From: Bacillus cereus
GTDB taxonomy: Bacteria > Bacillota > Bacilli > Bacillales > Bacillaceae_G
Length of the DNA: 64,000 bases
Direction of reading: 5' to 3'
Assembly (NCBI RefSeq): GCF_025917685.1
Contig: NZ_CP089518.1
Coordinates: 2,543,001-2,607,000, forward strand
Part shown: one piece after another, positions 16,487 through 25,169 of the stretch
Layout: each line of letters begins with the position of its first letter
How positions within the stretch are numbered: position 1 is the first letter of the stretch
Translations under genes and position numbers: made by a program
The notes under the pieces: model-generated
Databases searched by the model: none
Seen by the model: the letters and a program-made list of their open reading frames with translations, nothing else
What the model was told of the DNA's origin: nothing

Positions 16487-17284
16487 TCATTTTATGGGAA
16501 AATATACTTCTATGATATTTTTCTCCTCCCGTGTGCTATAAGGATTCGTTTTATAAACTTCAAACGGAGCGCCATTCAGTTTATAGTTATTTCCTTTAAC
16601 CCAAACATGTAGCTTTGTATGAATAGAAGGCAATTCTTCGTAAGATCCAATAAGTGTAGCCATTGCGCAAAGGCCGGGATTAAACACTTTTGTTTTATTT
16701 GTGGCCTCTGCAAGAGGAATCGCAATTTCTACATCATAATTTTCAGGTACATATTCTGAACTATGGAATATAGCAAGTGGTTTTGCAATAGGTAATAAAT
16801 TTTCAAATGAAATTTTACTAAACAACTCATTAAAATGCGTTAAAAAATCAGCGGTATTCATTTGTTTTCGCTGAGATAATATATTATAGGTTAAGTGATT
16901 TACAAGATTAATCTCAATATGATTTAAGTAACCCATGATACTTTCCTCTTCATCTAATTGTTGAATATCAAGCGTTAACTTTTTTAATAAAGAAGAATAA
17001 AATGTTATTTGTTGTGTTAGATTTTCTTGTTTGACTTTCATTTTAGAGTTAAGAAACTCAGTATTCTCCCAATTTGTTAAAAGATCTTTAATCTCTTCCA
17101 GTGAAAATAAATAGGTTTTTAATCGTGTAATCAATAAAGCTGTTTCTAATTGAGAAATATTATAGTAGCGATAGCCATTTTTAGCGTCTATGAAATCCGG
17201 CTTTAAAAGTCCAATTTCATCATAGTAGCGCAGCGTCTTCATTGTGAGATGTGATATTTTTGAAAACTCCCCAATTGAAAGCAT
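16487..17284 (-). CDS. MerR family regulator with GyrI-like effector domain
   Basis: BmrR-like regulator of 265 residues. The N-terminal winged helix reads LSIGEFSKISHLTMKTLRYY with DEIGLLKPDF, followed by a long dimerisation helix (about residues 75-115). The C-terminal domain (about 125-265) ends in GNNYKLNGAPFEVYKTNPYS and IIEVYFPIK, the pattern of GyrI-like small-molecule-binding domains. The start at 17284 has AGGAGGTGATTATT; the earlier GTG overlaps that site. A 19-bp-spacer promoter lies just upstream, so it probably activates itself and the DUF1295 gene on binding a hydrophobic ligand. Confidence 0.9.
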   Translation of the reverse strand: MLSIGEFSKISHLTMKTLRYYDEIGLLKPDFIDAKNGYRYYNISQLETALLITRLKTYLFSLEEIKDLLTNWENTEFLNSKMKVKQENLTQQITFYSSLLKKLTLDIQQLDEEESIMGYLNHIEINLVNHLTYNILSQRKQMNTADFLTHFNELFSKISFENLLPIAKPLAIFHSSEYVPENYDVEIAIPLAEATNKTKVFNPGLCAMATLIGSYEELPSIHTKLHVWVKGNNYKLNGAPFEVYKTNPYSTREEKNIIEVYFPIK

Positions 17285-17314
17285 AATAATCACCTCCTGT
17301 TATTAATTACTTCA

Positions 17315-17345
17315 AATATACTGTTTCCTGTAAGGGGAAGGTCAA
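17315..17345 (-). promoter_or_regulatory. MerR-type promoter with operator in a 19-bp spacer
   Basis: On the minus strand TTGACC and TATATT are separated by TTCCCCTTACAGGAAACAG (19 nt), which contains an imperfect CTTCC...GGAA dyad. The overlong spacer and dyad are the hallmark of MerR-activated promoters. Confidence 0.78.
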
Positions 17346-17417
17346 TCAAAATAGTTAAATTTTCTTAATGTATTTAGCGGTGCATCCATACCAATCAACC
17401 TAAAATTTCGAAGTATC

Positions 17418-17483
17418 CCCAAAACGAAAATTTAATCTTTTCATAGTTGTCCATAGGAATTTAGTTTGTTTTTTCGTTTTGGG
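17418..17483. repeat. 13-bp inverted repeat with a 40-nt loop
   Basis: CCCAAAACGAAAA at 17418-17430 and TTTTCGTTTTGGG at 17471-17483, a perfect match, between the MFS stop and the MerR promoter. It could end the MFS transcript, but the loop is long for a terminator. Role unknown. Confidence 0.5.
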
Positions 17484-17548
17484 TATTTGCTTTTCTTAGC
17501 TGGATGGTAATGTGACAGTACCCATTTTATAAATAATCTAAGAAACTA

Positions 17549-18844
17549 CTAAGCACTATAATCTTTCGAATGAACTTCTAATATTAAACGATTTGAAGAA
17601 ACCTTATTCAATATTAAATATAAGATTCCTCCTACAATTGGAATAGTATAGGCTGGAATATAGTTTAATAATATACCTGATATTGCGAGTGCTATTGGCT
17701 GCATCATTTTCCCTAAACTTAATCCAATACTAAGCACTCTTCCCCTATATTTATCCGGAATCTCTTTTTGCATGAAATAAATTAAAGGAATATCAATTAG
17801 CGCTATAATAAGCCCTAAAAAGAACATAACAACACAATACGTAATAACGTATACAGAATCATTTACTTCAAAACTTTTGAATAAAACTGGAATTCCTGAA
17901 ATAATCATAAAAACTGCCAACATAAAACTTAGCTTTTTCAAAAGATAAGAGTAAGAAAAACGATCAGTTATCTTTTTTACAAAAATTGCACCAACGATCA
18001 TCCCTACTGGAAAAGTCCCTTGAATGATACCAAATTGCTTGGAACTTAGATTTAGAACCGTATTTATAATGTATGGTAATGGAACAGTTACAGCAAATCC
18101 TAAGAAGAAATTAAGTGAAATTAAAATACTAAACGTATTCTTTAAACTTTCCTTTTCAATTAAGTAAGAAAACCCCTCTTTTATATCTGTAATAAAATTA
18201 ATTCCTCTTTTTGAACATGCCTCATTTATGTTGAACTCGAACAGTTGAAAATGAATAAATAGTATTGATATGCTCGAAAGAATAAATGAAATACCGTTTA
18301 TAATTATAAAAGTTTTAATATCAAAGACTGCAAAAACGATGCCACCTAACATAGGACCGATAATTAAAGATACAGAATCGATAATTTTACTTATAGAGTT
18401 AATACTCATAAGCCTCTCTTTAGAGACGATATTTGGTTTTGCAGCTTCAAATCCTATTGAAAAAAATGTTGTAAATACCGACATAAGAAAGGTAGTAGCA
18501 TAAATAATGAATAAGTTTAATCCGTAATTGCTGCTTACTATATAAACAGCAATTAATAAGCCTCCATTTAGTAGATCCATACAAACAACCAGTTTCTTTT
18601 TATCAACCTTATCTGCGATTACGCCGGCAAATGGATTCATAACAATCATAGGAATAGATCCTAATATGAGCGAAATCGCGAAATTTAACGCTGACCCAGT
18701 TATTTGTAAAACATATAATCCTAATGCGAAACTATAAATAGAGCTACCAAATATAGATACTGTTTTCGCAATTGAATAGAGGCAAATATTTCTTAGTTCT
18801 TGATTGCTTTTTTTATTTTCTAAATGTAATCGTAAACTCCCCAT
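17549..18844 (-). CDS. MFS efflux transporter (MFS_3 type)
   Basis: Twelve-helix exporter of 431 residues. Helix 2-3 loop reads NPFAGVIADKVDKKKLVVCM, the family's G-x3-D-x2-D/R-K signature. SIGFEAAKPNIVSKERLMSI and RGRVLSIGLSLGKMMQPIA are typical of the macrolide-efflux/EntS-like branch. The ATG follows GTGGGAGGGAAGAGTT. A MerR-type promoter stands directly upstream, and the next gene upstream on the same strand is a MerR-methyltransferase fusion. Together they look like a regulator/exporter pair for a toxic compound. Confidence 0.87.
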   Translation of the reverse strand: MGSLRLHLENKKSNQELRNICLYSIAKTVSIFGSSIYSFALGLYVLQITGSALNFAISLILGSIPMIVMNPFAGVIADKVDKKKLVVCMDLLNGGLLIAVYIVSSNYGLNLFIIYATTFLMSVFTTFFSIGFEAAKPNIVSKERLMSINSISKIIDSVSLIIGPMLGGIVFAVFDIKTFIIINGISFILSSISILFIHFQLFEFNINEACSKRGINFITDIKEGFSYLIEKESLKNTFSILISLNFFLGFAVTVPLPYIINTVLNLSSKQFGIIQGTFPVGMIVGAIFVKKITDRFSYSYLLKKLSFMLAVFMIISGIPVLFKSFEVNDSVYVITYCVVMFFLGLIIALIDIPLIYFMQKEIPDKYRGRVLSIGLSLGKMMQPIALAISGILLNYIPAYTIPIVGGILYLILNKVSSNRLILEVHSKDYSA

Positions 18845-18868
18845 AACTCTTCCCTCCCACTGAACTTT

Positions 18869-18899
18869 GTATTACGTACAGTGTAAGTTCTCGGGTCAA
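18869..18899 (-). promoter_or_regulatory. MerR-type promoter of the MFS exporter
   Basis: TTGACC and TAATAC on the minus strand are separated by CGAGAACTTACACTGTACG (19 nt). The long spacer implies activation by a MerR protein; the neighbouring fusion protein is the obvious candidate. Confidence 0.65.
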
Positions 18900-18943
18900 C
18901 CCAATATCAATATTCTAGTATTCAAAACTTTTAAAAGAAAAAT

Positions 18944-18974
18944 TAAAAAAGATGGGGTTAACCCCATCTTTTTC
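18944..18974 (-). terminator. Terminator overlapping the stop of the MerR fusion gene
   Basis: AAAAAGATGGGG/CCCCATCTTTTT around a TTAA centre; the TAA stop at 18958-18960 sits in the loop. It separates the fusion gene from the MFS promoter. Confidence 0.82.
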
Positions 18975-20181
18975 CGAAAAACGAATATGTATAAATTTCT
19001 TCTCCTTGAACAAAGAAATCCTCGTATTTTCCGCCTCGGTCCAAATAATTTGAAGTTCTTTCATCAATGGATTGAAACTGTAGATTTTGGATTTTCCCCT
19101 TAACTTTTGTAGATGTAAAATTATCTCGGAGTCTAGGTGCAATTTGGCTATTTATGCTGAATTTATTAAATAAAATAAATGAACTTAATAAATAACAATC
19201 GGGTTTAAAAAGGGAATTTAATTCGTGCAATAAAAACTCCTCATGTTCAAAACTATAATTACTTGTACCTGATTGATCAATTACAATATCAACAGAATAA
19301 CTCTGAATAGGTATGTTTAGAAAATCGGCACAGATAAATACAATATTTCTTTTCACATTTATTCTTTCAATTACATCTTTTAAAAGTAAAAGTTTATTCA
19401 AATCTCGATCAACAGCAATGTATAAACAATCTTCCGGTAATTCTTCATAAACATTTCGTAAAAAGAACCCCAGACCCGATCCTAAATCAAGTAATATCTT
19501 GTTATTTAAATCTAGCTGTATTAATTTCTTTTTTGCCCATTCGCCGCCTCTTTGTATATTCTCCAAAAAGGTGGTATCAGTTTCATGGATATAATCTGAA
19601 ATAGACTCTTCAAGTGATGTCCTTTCATACGCCTCAAATAATTTTCCAGCTGTTAAAATCCCGGAAATAATCGCGTATTCCTCACCACAATTACAAATTA
19701 ACTTTCCCTCAACAATTTGGTTCTTATTGATAATACCATCTTCAAGAATTAAATTTCCGTTACACTTAAAACATTTAAATAAATGAAGTACTTTTAAATC
19801 TATCCCTAAAATCGAATTCGAAGTTTCAGTTGCTATTGATAAATTATTTAACGCTTCCTTTAATTTGTCTTTTCGTTCCTCTAAAGTTTTTATTTCTTGT
19901 TCAATTTTTTCATATTTCACTTTAAATAAAGATTGATAAAAAGTATCATTTTCGTAATCTAAGGATTGGCCTAAATTTTTATAAAGAAAAAGTTCTTTAA
20001 TTTCATTCAAGCTAAAACCTAGCCATTTGTACTCTAATATAAGCTCTACATCTTTTTGACAATATTCATCAAAAAAATAGTGGCCACCCTTCTTTTCAGG
20101 AATAATTAGTCCGAGATCCATATAATGTCTAATTGTATCTATGCTTATATTATTTTTTTCTCCAAACTTTCCGATTTTCAT
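18958..20181 (-). CDS. MerR DNA-binding domain fused to a zinc ribbon and SAM-dependent methyltransferase
   Basis: Unusual 407-aa fusion. Residues 1-70 are a MerR winged helix (KIGKFGEKNNISIDTIRHYM, DLGLIIPEKKG); 80-118 form a coiled coil rich in Lys/Glu. A Cys4 knuckle follows at about 135-170 (CFKCNGNL and CNCGEEY), then a class I methyltransferase with motif I LLDLGSGLGFFLRNVYEELP near 229 and AVDRDLNKLLLLKD as motif II. The MTase half resembles RlmA-type rRNA or Trm112-fused methyltransferases in layout. The ribosome site is weak (GGTAGTGAT). It may sense or modify the compound exported by the adjacent MFS pump. Confidence 0.82.
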   Translation of the reverse strand: MKIGKFGEKNNISIDTIRHYMDLGLIIPEKKGGHYFFDEYCQKDVELILEYKWLGFSLNEIKELFLYKNLGQSLDYENDTFYQSLFKVKYEKIEQEIKTLEERKDKLKEALNNLSIATETSNSILGIDLKVLHLFKCFKCNGNLILEDGIINKNQIVEGKLICNCGEEYAIISGILTAGKLFEAYERTSLEESISDYIHETDTTFLENIQRGGEWAKKKLIQLDLNNKILLDLGSGLGFFLRNVYEELPEDCLYIAVDRDLNKLLLLKDVIERINVKRNIVFICADFLNIPIQSYSVDIVIDQSGTSNYSFEHEEFLLHELNSLFKPDCYLLSSFILFNKFSINSQIAPRLRDNFTSTKVKGKIQNLQFQSIDERTSNYLDRGGKYEDFFVQGEEIYTYSFFGKRWG

Positions 20182-20300
20182 AATATCACTACCATTATAA
20201 TTTTTGTTTATACATACTTCTTTTTTAAAAGGAGAAAATCCTTTTATCTATACATTATTATTTATGATATGAGGTTGATGTAATTAAGATTTTATATAAT

Positions 20301-20332
20301 AAAAAAACCCGCGAATTATTCACGGGTTTTCC
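20301..20332 (-). terminator. Terminator after degV
   Basis: AAAACCCGCGAAT/ATTCACGGGTTTT stem, with a run of T on the minus strand. Confidence 0.85.
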
Positions 20333-20334
20333 TT

Positions 20335-21141
20335 TTAATAACTAATTGCTATTGTACCTTCACCTGCATGAACAGCAAATGAAATTGGTAATGGATACAG
20401 TTTGAAATCCATTTCAGGAAATGCTTGTTTAATATCTGAAATCCATTCTTCAGCTCCATCTTTATCGTTAGCATAGAACATATGAAGTACTTTTGGTAAT
20501 TCTTTTTCAAGCTCATTTTTAATGTATTCTCTACATTTTTGAATTTTACGCACTTTCTTTTCAAGTAAAAGTTCTCCGCCTTTTACTTCTAAGATTAAGT
20601 TGACACTTAATAAACTTCCAAGTAAGAATTGAACTCCCTTTACACGACCACTTGCATATAAACCTTTTAAGCTCTTTGGAAATACATAAAAAGGTCTTCT
20701 TTTTTCATCTACTAATGTTTTGTGTATATCTTGTAAAGTCATACCATCATTGTATAACGTTTTAGCTTTTCTCATAAGTTCATCCATTGGATAACTTGTC
20801 GTTTCACTATCTAATATAGTTAAAGGGAAACCTGCCATATCAGCAGCTAGCTTCATATTTTGATAGGTCCCACTTACTTTTCCGCTAATAGCAACTGCAA
20901 AGCCTTCTTCATATTCTTCTTTGCATTTCGTAAATAACTCTACCATTTCCCCTATGTTAGGTTGTGAAGTAGTAACCGTTCTTCCATCATTTAACGCTTC
21001 ATAAAGACGTTCATGAATTCCTTCTTCACAATCTTTATACGACACTCCATCGATAATAACTTCAATTGGGATAACAAAGTTATCTCCTTCTGTTGTAAAA
21101 CTCGCAGTTGTACTATCAGTAATCCAAGCAACACGCTTCAT
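20335..21141 (-). CDS. DegV family fatty-acid-binding protein
   Basis: DegV-fold protein of 268 residues (normal length), which binds a fatty acid; some paralogs present it to fatty acid kinase (FakB role). Landmarks: WITDSTTASF near the N-terminus, VTTSQPNIGEMVELF, VAISGKVSGTYQNMKLAADM, ILDSETTSYPMDE and SGRVKGVQFLLGSLLSVNLI. The start has AAGGGAGGAACAAC. No fakA is adjacent. It is a single-gene unit with its own terminator. Confidence 0.92.
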   Translation of the reverse strand: MKRVAWITDSTTASFTTEGDNFVIPIEVIIDGVSYKDCEEGIHERLYEALNDGRTVTTSQPNIGEMVELFTKCKEEYEEGFAVAISGKVSGTYQNMKLAADMAGFPLTILDSETTSYPMDELMRKAKTLYNDGMTLQDIHKTLVDEKRRPFYVFPKSLKGLYASGRVKGVQFLLGSLLSVNLILEVKGGELLLEKKVRKIQKCREYIKNELEKELPKVLHMFYANDKDGAEEWISDIKQAFPEMDFKLYPLPISFAVHAGEGTIAISY

Positions 21142-21340
21142 GTTGTTCCTCCCTTATTCAATTCCTCTTTTCTGACTTTTCTATATATTTATCTTATGAA
21201 AAGAGAATATCCCCTGTAATAGTAACAGGACTTTAATATTTTGGCTATAGTAGATATATGATAAATGTGAATATTGTTTGTCTAATTCACAAATAAAAAA
21301 GAAAATCAGGATATTTCCCCGATTTCCCCCTAATAATACA

Positions 21341-21847
21341 TTATTTAAAAGTTTCATTATCTAAAATTACAACATAATCATTCGTCAATCGGCCAGCTTC
21401 TTTCGTATAATTAACAAGCCTTTGTATGTTATCACAGCAAATTTTTGCTCCCCATACAAGTAACGGTACTCCGATAAAGTCAATGTGGAACCTTCTAGAA
21501 AACAGACCACCGAAAGTCATTGGTAAAGGCACTGTTGGTGATGTATTAGAAAAAATAATCTTTTCATGACTTTGATAATGTTTTTGTAGAATCTCTCCTA
21601 AATGTTTCATCGCAGGTACAACAACTTTTGATGCGCCGCATCCAATCGTATAAACAGGATTACCATTTTCGTCTATTCCATGAAAAATAATTTTCCCCAT
21701 ATCTTCTGTTTTTAATTTATTGAAATAATCTACATTCAAAATTTCTTCTTTCGTTAACTTACGATCAGTTGGTAATTTATTCAAATGATACGCTGCAGCT
21801 AGTGATGTTGTATGTGTTCCGCCGAAATCTGTGTAAATAAATATCAT
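21341..21847 (-). CDS. DUF3189 family protein
   Basis: Soluble 168-aa protein of DUF3189, recognised from MIFIYTDFGGTHTTSLAAAY, the middle IIFHGIDENGNPVYTIGCGA, and GAKICCDNIQRLVNYTKEAG. The GGTHTT and GCGASK stretches could hold a phosphate-binding loop, but the family's role is unknown. A good ribosome site (AAGGGATGATAAT) precedes the ATG. The CcdC-like gene lies about 80 bp upstream on the same strand; a link is not evident. Confidence 0.83.
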   Translation of the reverse strand: MIFIYTDFGGTHTTSLAAAYHLNKLPTDRKLTKEEILNVDYFNKLKTEDMGKIIFHGIDENGNPVYTIGCGASKVVVPAMKHLGEILQKHYQSHEKIIFSNTSPTVPLPMTFGGLFSRRFHIDFIGVPLLVWGAKICCDNIQRLVNYTKEAGRLTNDYVVILDNETFK

Positions 21848-21926
21848 ATTATCATCCCTTGTTGTAAAAATTCAATGTTATTTAGTATTACCGTTCACAG
21901 TATTGATAAACAAGGGATGAATATTT

Positions 21927-22382
21927 TTATACCTTTTGTGTTAATTCATTATATTTTTTCCAAATATAATAACGTCTACTAATCACGGTACCTAATGTAA
22001 TACATAAAAAAGCATTCGTTACAACCATTAATGTAGAATGCGTACTGCCAGAAAACATACTTTGCTTAATCACGATTTTTGCACCTAAAATAACAAGGAG
22101 AATAATGGTACTTAACCAATTTCCTTTTCGTAATACATGACCTGTTTCACTATCTAACCGAAATGTTAAAGCTTTCCCCCTAATAATCCCCAGGGCCAAT
22201 CCAATTCCAAGCATTGCAACGAAGAGAAGTCCTTGCAATAAAGTTACTTGTTCCATATGAACAATGGACTGAACTGTTACATAGCACAATAAAGCTGGAA
22301 CTAGCCAAATACGATTAATTTTCACTTTACGTTCTTTACCTTGCATTAAAACGATAATAAGAATAACAACGATAATATCCAA
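21927..22382 (-). CDS. CcdC-like membrane protein (DUF1453)
   Basis: Four- or five-helix membrane protein of 151 residues in the CcdC/DUF1453 family. Recognised by KINRIWLVPALLCYVTVQSI, GIGLALGIIRGKALTFRLD and the GHVLRKGNWLSTIILLVILG segment, ending in a basic tail. The start is a TTG after GGGGGAATTTAAT. B. subtilis CcdC is encoded with cytochrome c biogenesis genes, but none are here, so function remains open. Confidence 0.83.
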   Translation of the reverse strand: MDIIVVILIIVLMQGKERKVKINRIWLVPALLCYVTVQSIVHMEQVTLLQGLLFVAMLGIGLALGIIRGKALTFRLDSETGHVLRKGNWLSTIILLVILGAKIVIKQSMFSGSTHSTLMVVTNAFLCITLGTVISRRYYIWKKYNELTQKV

Positions 22383-22601
22383 TTAAATTCCCCCTATTTA
22401 CACGTTTCCCTTTAAAAATTATATTCTCCTTTCTTTATTCCATACTTGAAATGCAATAGCCACTTTTAATTGTAAAATATGGAATGTAATCTTTCATCAG
22501 TCTTAAGCATTATTTATAAAAGTCCAAAGACGTACTTTTTACTCGTACGCCTTTTAATACCTTTATTCAAAACAAGTATATCCATGAACTCGTTTAAACT
22601 T

Positions 22602-23282
22602 TTAGTTATCAATAGATTCTACACCTTTAGAATTAGCCTTATCTAATACTTGAATGTTAAATTTAGCAGCTATTTTTAAAGCCATTTTATAAATAATAAA
22701 TCCAAGAATAGAACCTAGAACATTACAGGTTACATCATCAATATCAGTAATGCGACCCCATCCACTAAATAACGACTCAATTAATTGTAATAATTCAATA
22801 CAAACTGATATAACAAAACCTAATAAAATTATATTTTTGCTCTTTTTACATGTATCCCATATTATTGGTGCTAAAAATCCTAAAGGCATTAATAATAAAA
22901 TATTCCCGCCTACATTCCTTACGATTAAACTAGTCATAAATAGGACATCACCATCATAAGCACTCCCTATTTGACCAATATCTTTAATAATTGATGCAAA
23001 GGGGATAATATTGACTGAACGACTAAGATTTTCAATCCTAGAAGGAAAGCCAATTGGTAAAGGGAATAAAGTTACTGCAACAAGCATACAAATGTATACT
23101 ACAAATAGAAAACTAATTAATTCTTTCCACCAATTTACATGCTTTTTATTTTTCATCCCAATTAAAATACTTCGTACAATCAAATAACAGATAACTCCCA
23201 AAACAATAAACACACTACCGCTGATCATATACAAACTGCTAACACATCCCTTCAGATCAATATCAAAACTGTATATCATCAT
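22602..23282 (-). CDS. VanZ family membrane protein
   Basis: Membrane protein of 226 residues with the VanZ-like domain: FVVYICMLVAVTLFPLPIGF, the conserved NIIPFASI, NVGGNILLLMPLGFLAPII and SVCIELLQLIESLFSGWGR with TDIDDVTCNVLGSILGF. VanZ itself gives low-level teicoplanin resistance in enterococci; most Bacillus members have unknown roles. No clear ribosome site precedes the first ATG. It appears monocistronic. Confidence 0.88.
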   Translation of the reverse strand: MMIYSFDIDLKGCVSSLYMISGSVFIVLGVICYLIVRSILIGMKNKKHVNWWKELISFLFVVYICMLVAVTLFPLPIGFPSRIENLSRSVNIIPFASIIKDIGQIGSAYDGDVLFMTSLIVRNVGGNILLLMPLGFLAPIIWDTCKKSKNIILLGFVISVCIELLQLIESLFSGWGRITDIDDVTCNVLGSILGFIIYKMALKIAAKFNIQVLDKANSKGVESIDN

Positions 23283-23383
23283 TTTTATATATAACCATAC
23301 GAATTACAACTTAAATATTCAACTGAAAAATTTACGTGCGTATAATTTGATTTTTATCTGTATAGAATTACAGTCCATTAAAG

Positions 23384-23418
23384 AAAACCTTCATTTTGTA
23401 AATTTAACGAAGGTTTTT
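23384..23418 (-). terminator. Terminator after the GNAT/serine hydrolase unit
   Basis: AAAACCTTC/GAAGGTTTT stem with a 16-nt loop; the minus strand ends in a short T-run. Confidence 0.65.
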
Positions 23419-23438
23419 AATTTATTGCTTATCACGCA

Positions 23439-24032
23439 TTAACTAAAATATTTTTCAAAGCAGATACAATCATGAACCCGTTTAAACTTTTGCCTTATCT
23501 CTTCTTTATTTTCACCTGTGTAATGAGCAAATGTTTGAACCGGATATAACTGTTTTATATTACTATTTATTACACCTTTTATTTCGTCTGTATGATCGGA
23601 ATAAACATGTAAATATGAATCTACGTTTACAAATTCGTTCTTTTCATACCATCCATGTACCCATAGATCGTCCCTAGTCCATGCTTCCAGTCGATTTAGC
23701 TTAAGTTCTTTAGCTATCTTTTCTGCTTCATGTAATAGTTGATCACCAATTTTCATTCTACGGAAATCTGGATGAACTGCAATATGCCAAATCATACCGC
23801 CAAGACCAGTTCCTCTTGAGCAAACAGTACGTTCTTCTAATTCGTATTCAATATCTATCAAACCCACTATTTGATTTTCGTGTACAGCTACTAATTCAAT
23901 AGCAGGATTTTCATATTTTTCTTTCTCTCTAAATACGTTATCATAATATGCTGTATCTAAAAACGATAACGCACGGCAACGTACCCAGCCTATTTCGTCT
24001 TCTTTTTTATATGCTCTAATTTTTATATCCAT
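23439..24032 (-). CDS. GNAT family N-acetyltransferase
   Basis: Acetyltransferase of 197 residues. The acetyl-CoA loop is in WHIAVHPDFRRMKIGDQLLH (R-R-M-K-I-G replaces the more usual Q-G-x-G), followed by LEAWTRDDLWVHGWYEKNEF. The N-terminal KIRAYKKEDEIGWVRCRALS is a typical GNAT entry. Its start lies 4 bp after the serine hydrolase stop with GAAGGAGC inside the upstream coding end, so the two are an operon. Substrate unknown. Confidence 0.84.
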   Translation of the reverse strand: MDIKIRAYKKEDEIGWVRCRALSFLDTAYYDNVFREKEKYENPAIELVAVHENQIVGLIDIEYELEERTVCSRGTGLGGMIWHIAVHPDFRRMKIGDQLLHEAEKIAKELKLNRLEAWTRDDLWVHGWYEKNEFVNVDSYLHVYSDHTDEIKGVINSNIKQLYPVQTFAHYTGENKEEIRQKFKRVHDCICFEKYFS

Positions 24033-24036
24033 GTAA

Positions 24037-25062
24037 TTAAAAAGCTCCTTCTATTTCTGTCATTAATTTTTCGGGTCCTACTCCTTTATTTGATGGAATA
24101 ACTAATGTAATTCCTAAGTCTGGATATATGGCCGAGCGAAAACTAACGCCTGGATCATATCCCATTACATGATATTTAAAAATGGTATTCTGTTTTTTCT
24201 CAATCCATATTCCATAACCGTAAGACTGGCTATTATTCACCGAAATATGAGGAGTTAAAAGTAAATTTGTAAATTGGTGGCTTAATATTTCATTGTTAAA
24301 TAGAGCCTTCCAAAATTTCAACATGTCTGGTGCGGTAACGTAGGCACCGCCATCAGCACCTCCCTTAATAGGTATAGAGTATGCATTTGTTCTCCATTTT
24401 TGATTATTCCCATCTTTTATATATCCAAGGGCTGTATCTTTAGGTAAACTATCTAAAGAAAAATAACCCGAATCATTCATGACAACTGGAACAAATATAT
24501 TCTTTTCTATATATTCCGTAAATTCAAGTCCTGACTGTTGTTCTATAATTAATCCAAGTATGATAAAACCTGCATTGTTGTAGTGAAACTTACTTCCTGG
24601 GGCAAACATCATATTACTGTTTTGGAATAATGGTAAAAAGTCTCTTAAACCTTTTAATAGATACATAGGCGTTTTCTCCCAAAGATCCTCGAAATTATCC
24701 ATAACACTTTCATCAAAATAATCCGGAATACCAGAGCTATGCGTTAAAAGTTGATGTATTGTAATGTCTTTATCGAAGTTTGGAAATTCAATACTTAAAC
24801 AATCTGTTAACTTTGTATGAAAAGAAAGTAAACCTTTCTCAACGAGTTGACATATGCCGATTGCAGTGAATATTTTACATCCTGAAGCGATTCCAAATCT
24901 TGTTTGTAGTGTATTGGTTATACCTTCACTTCGGTTAGCGTATCCAAACGAATTTTCGTAGATAATGTCATTTTCTCTTTTTATTAAGATTGCCCCGGAA
25001 AACTCTAATTCTTGGTGTAATTCTTTGACAATTTTCGCAACCACATCATTTGTATTGATCAT
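24037..25062 (-). CDS. Beta-lactamase-fold serine hydrolase
   Basis: Class C-like serine hydrolase (341 aa). The nucleophile motif is ASGCKIFTAIG (S-x-x-K) near residue 60; HQLLTHSSGIPDYFDES is the usual companion loop and FHYNNAGFIILGLIIE holds the Y-x-N motif. No clear signal peptide. The first in-frame ATG (25098) lacks a ribosome site, while AAGGGTGG precedes the ATG at 25062. Forms an operon with the GNAT gene. Likely an esterase or D-amino-acid peptidase-type enzyme; beta-lactam hydrolysis is not implied. Confidence 0.85.
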   Translation of the reverse strand: MINTNDVVAKIVKELHQELEFSGAILIKRENDIIYENSFGYANRSEGITNTLQTRFGIASGCKIFTAIGICQLVEKGLLSFHTKLTDCLSIEFPNFDKDITIHQLLTHSSGIPDYFDESVMDNFEDLWEKTPMYLLKGLRDFLPLFQNSNMMFAPGSKFHYNNAGFIILGLIIEQQSGLEFTEYIEKNIFVPVVMNDSGYFSLDSLPKDTALGYIKDGNNQKWRTNAYSIPIKGGADGGAYVTAPDMLKFWKALFNNEILSHQFTNLLLTPHISVNNSQSYGYGIWIEKKQNTIFKYHVMGYDPGVSFRSAIYPDLGITLVIPSNKGVGPEKLMTEIEGAF

Positions 25063-25169
25063 GACAACCACCCTTATCATCCAATAATGTTCTTCCACCT
25101 AATTATTTTTCAATATATAGATGGAAGAACCCTCTTATTACGTGCCATCAATTGTAAAAAAAAGAAAAA

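Noticed and set aside
20227..20245. AAAAGGA/TCCTTTT hairpin upstream of the MerR fusion gene as an operator
   Set aside because: Low complexity and no promoter elements at the right distance.
25088..25131. GTTCTTCCA/TGGAAGAAC inverted repeat as terminator of the T-box MFS gene
   Set aside because: Loop of 26 nt and no T-run; terminator status not supported.
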